From Actinomycetota bacterium (lineage in GTDB: Bacteria > Actinomycetota > Acidimicrobiia > Acidimicrobiales > Palsa-688): a DNA stretch of 5,247 bases. The stretch spans positions 1 through 5,247 of the forward strand of contig JAMDDF010000048.1 of the NCBI GenBank assembly GCA_023489205.1, written 5' to 3'. Positions 5,233-5,247 of this stretch are shown here, piece by piece. The position numbers were made by a program, and so were the translations under genes. The notes under the pieces were generated by a model. It was given only the letters and a program-made list of their open reading frames with translations. It did not search any database and was not told where the DNA came from. Position 1 is the stretch's first letter. The number at the start of each line of letters is the position of its first letter.

Positions 5233-5247
5233 GTGCAGCGGCGAGCA
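5222..5247 (-). repeat. 26-bp inverted repeat, terminal arm (ends at the window edge)
   Basis: The final 26 bases are an exact reverse complement of 4472-4497. The match continues to the last base, so the repeat may be longer than visible. The arm covers the TTG proposed as the deacetylase start. Position at the very end of the sequence is typical of an assembly or amplification fold-back, though a genuine inverted repeat cannot be excluded. Confidence 0.9.

Noticed and set aside
1..5247. Novel defence or mobile system
   Set aside because: No recombinase, transposase, restriction, toxin-antitoxin or CRISPR signature is visible; the helicase and ExoIII are ordinary repair proteins, and the only mobile-like signal is the terminal inverted repeat, which may be artefactual.

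Overview
The window is dense, high-GC bacterial DNA (roughly two-thirds G+C) with GTG/TTG starts alongside ATG, very short gaps and little intergenic space. Base composition, an HRDC-bearing UvrD-type helicase, and proteins resembling ones I recall from Acidimicrobiia (the W-rich hypothetical protein and the membrane segment with an 'LRVAQREHYL' stretch) suggest an actinobacterium, plausibly of class Acidimicrobiia. That placement is inference from memory of families, not a search result.

Layout: positions 1-1132 hold two tightly spaced minus-strand genes, an alpha/beta hydrolase (1132-323) followed 3 nt later by the N-terminal part of a membrane protein (319 to the window edge), probably the membrane anchor of a Mur-ligase-like protein. 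A 40-bp divergent control region (1133-1172) separates them from plus-strand genes: a UvrD/Rep-family helicase with a C-terminal HRDC domain (1173-3131) and, after an 85-bp gap, a small tryptophan-rich protein of unknown function (3217-3696). This gene meets a minus-strand pair head-on, and the two stop codons share one CTAG. The minus-strand pair is a PIG-L/LmbE zinc deacetylase (5232-4507) followed by exodeoxyribonuclease III (xthA, 4466-3693). The 40-nt gap between them can be read as a 14-codon mini-ORF that touches both genes. No stretch over 300 bases lacks a gene. I found no RNA gene, CRISPR array, insertion sequence or convincing terminator.

Functionally, two genes are DNA-repair enzymes (helicase and AP endonuclease/exonuclease III). 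The left pair probably relates to the cell envelope. The genes look like ordinary chromosomal housekeeping, and I see no defence or other novel system.

Two structural points deserve most attention. First, the last 26 bases of the window (5222-5247) are an exact reverse complement of 4472-4497, which lies between the deacetylase and xthA. Because one copy stops exactly at the sequence end, an assembly or amplification fold-back is as likely as a real inverted repeat, and the 5' end of the deacetylase should be treated as doubtful. Second, the helicase has a strongly reduced 2B region and a Glu-to-Gln change in motif V, yet keeps the other catalytic motifs and an HRDC domain.
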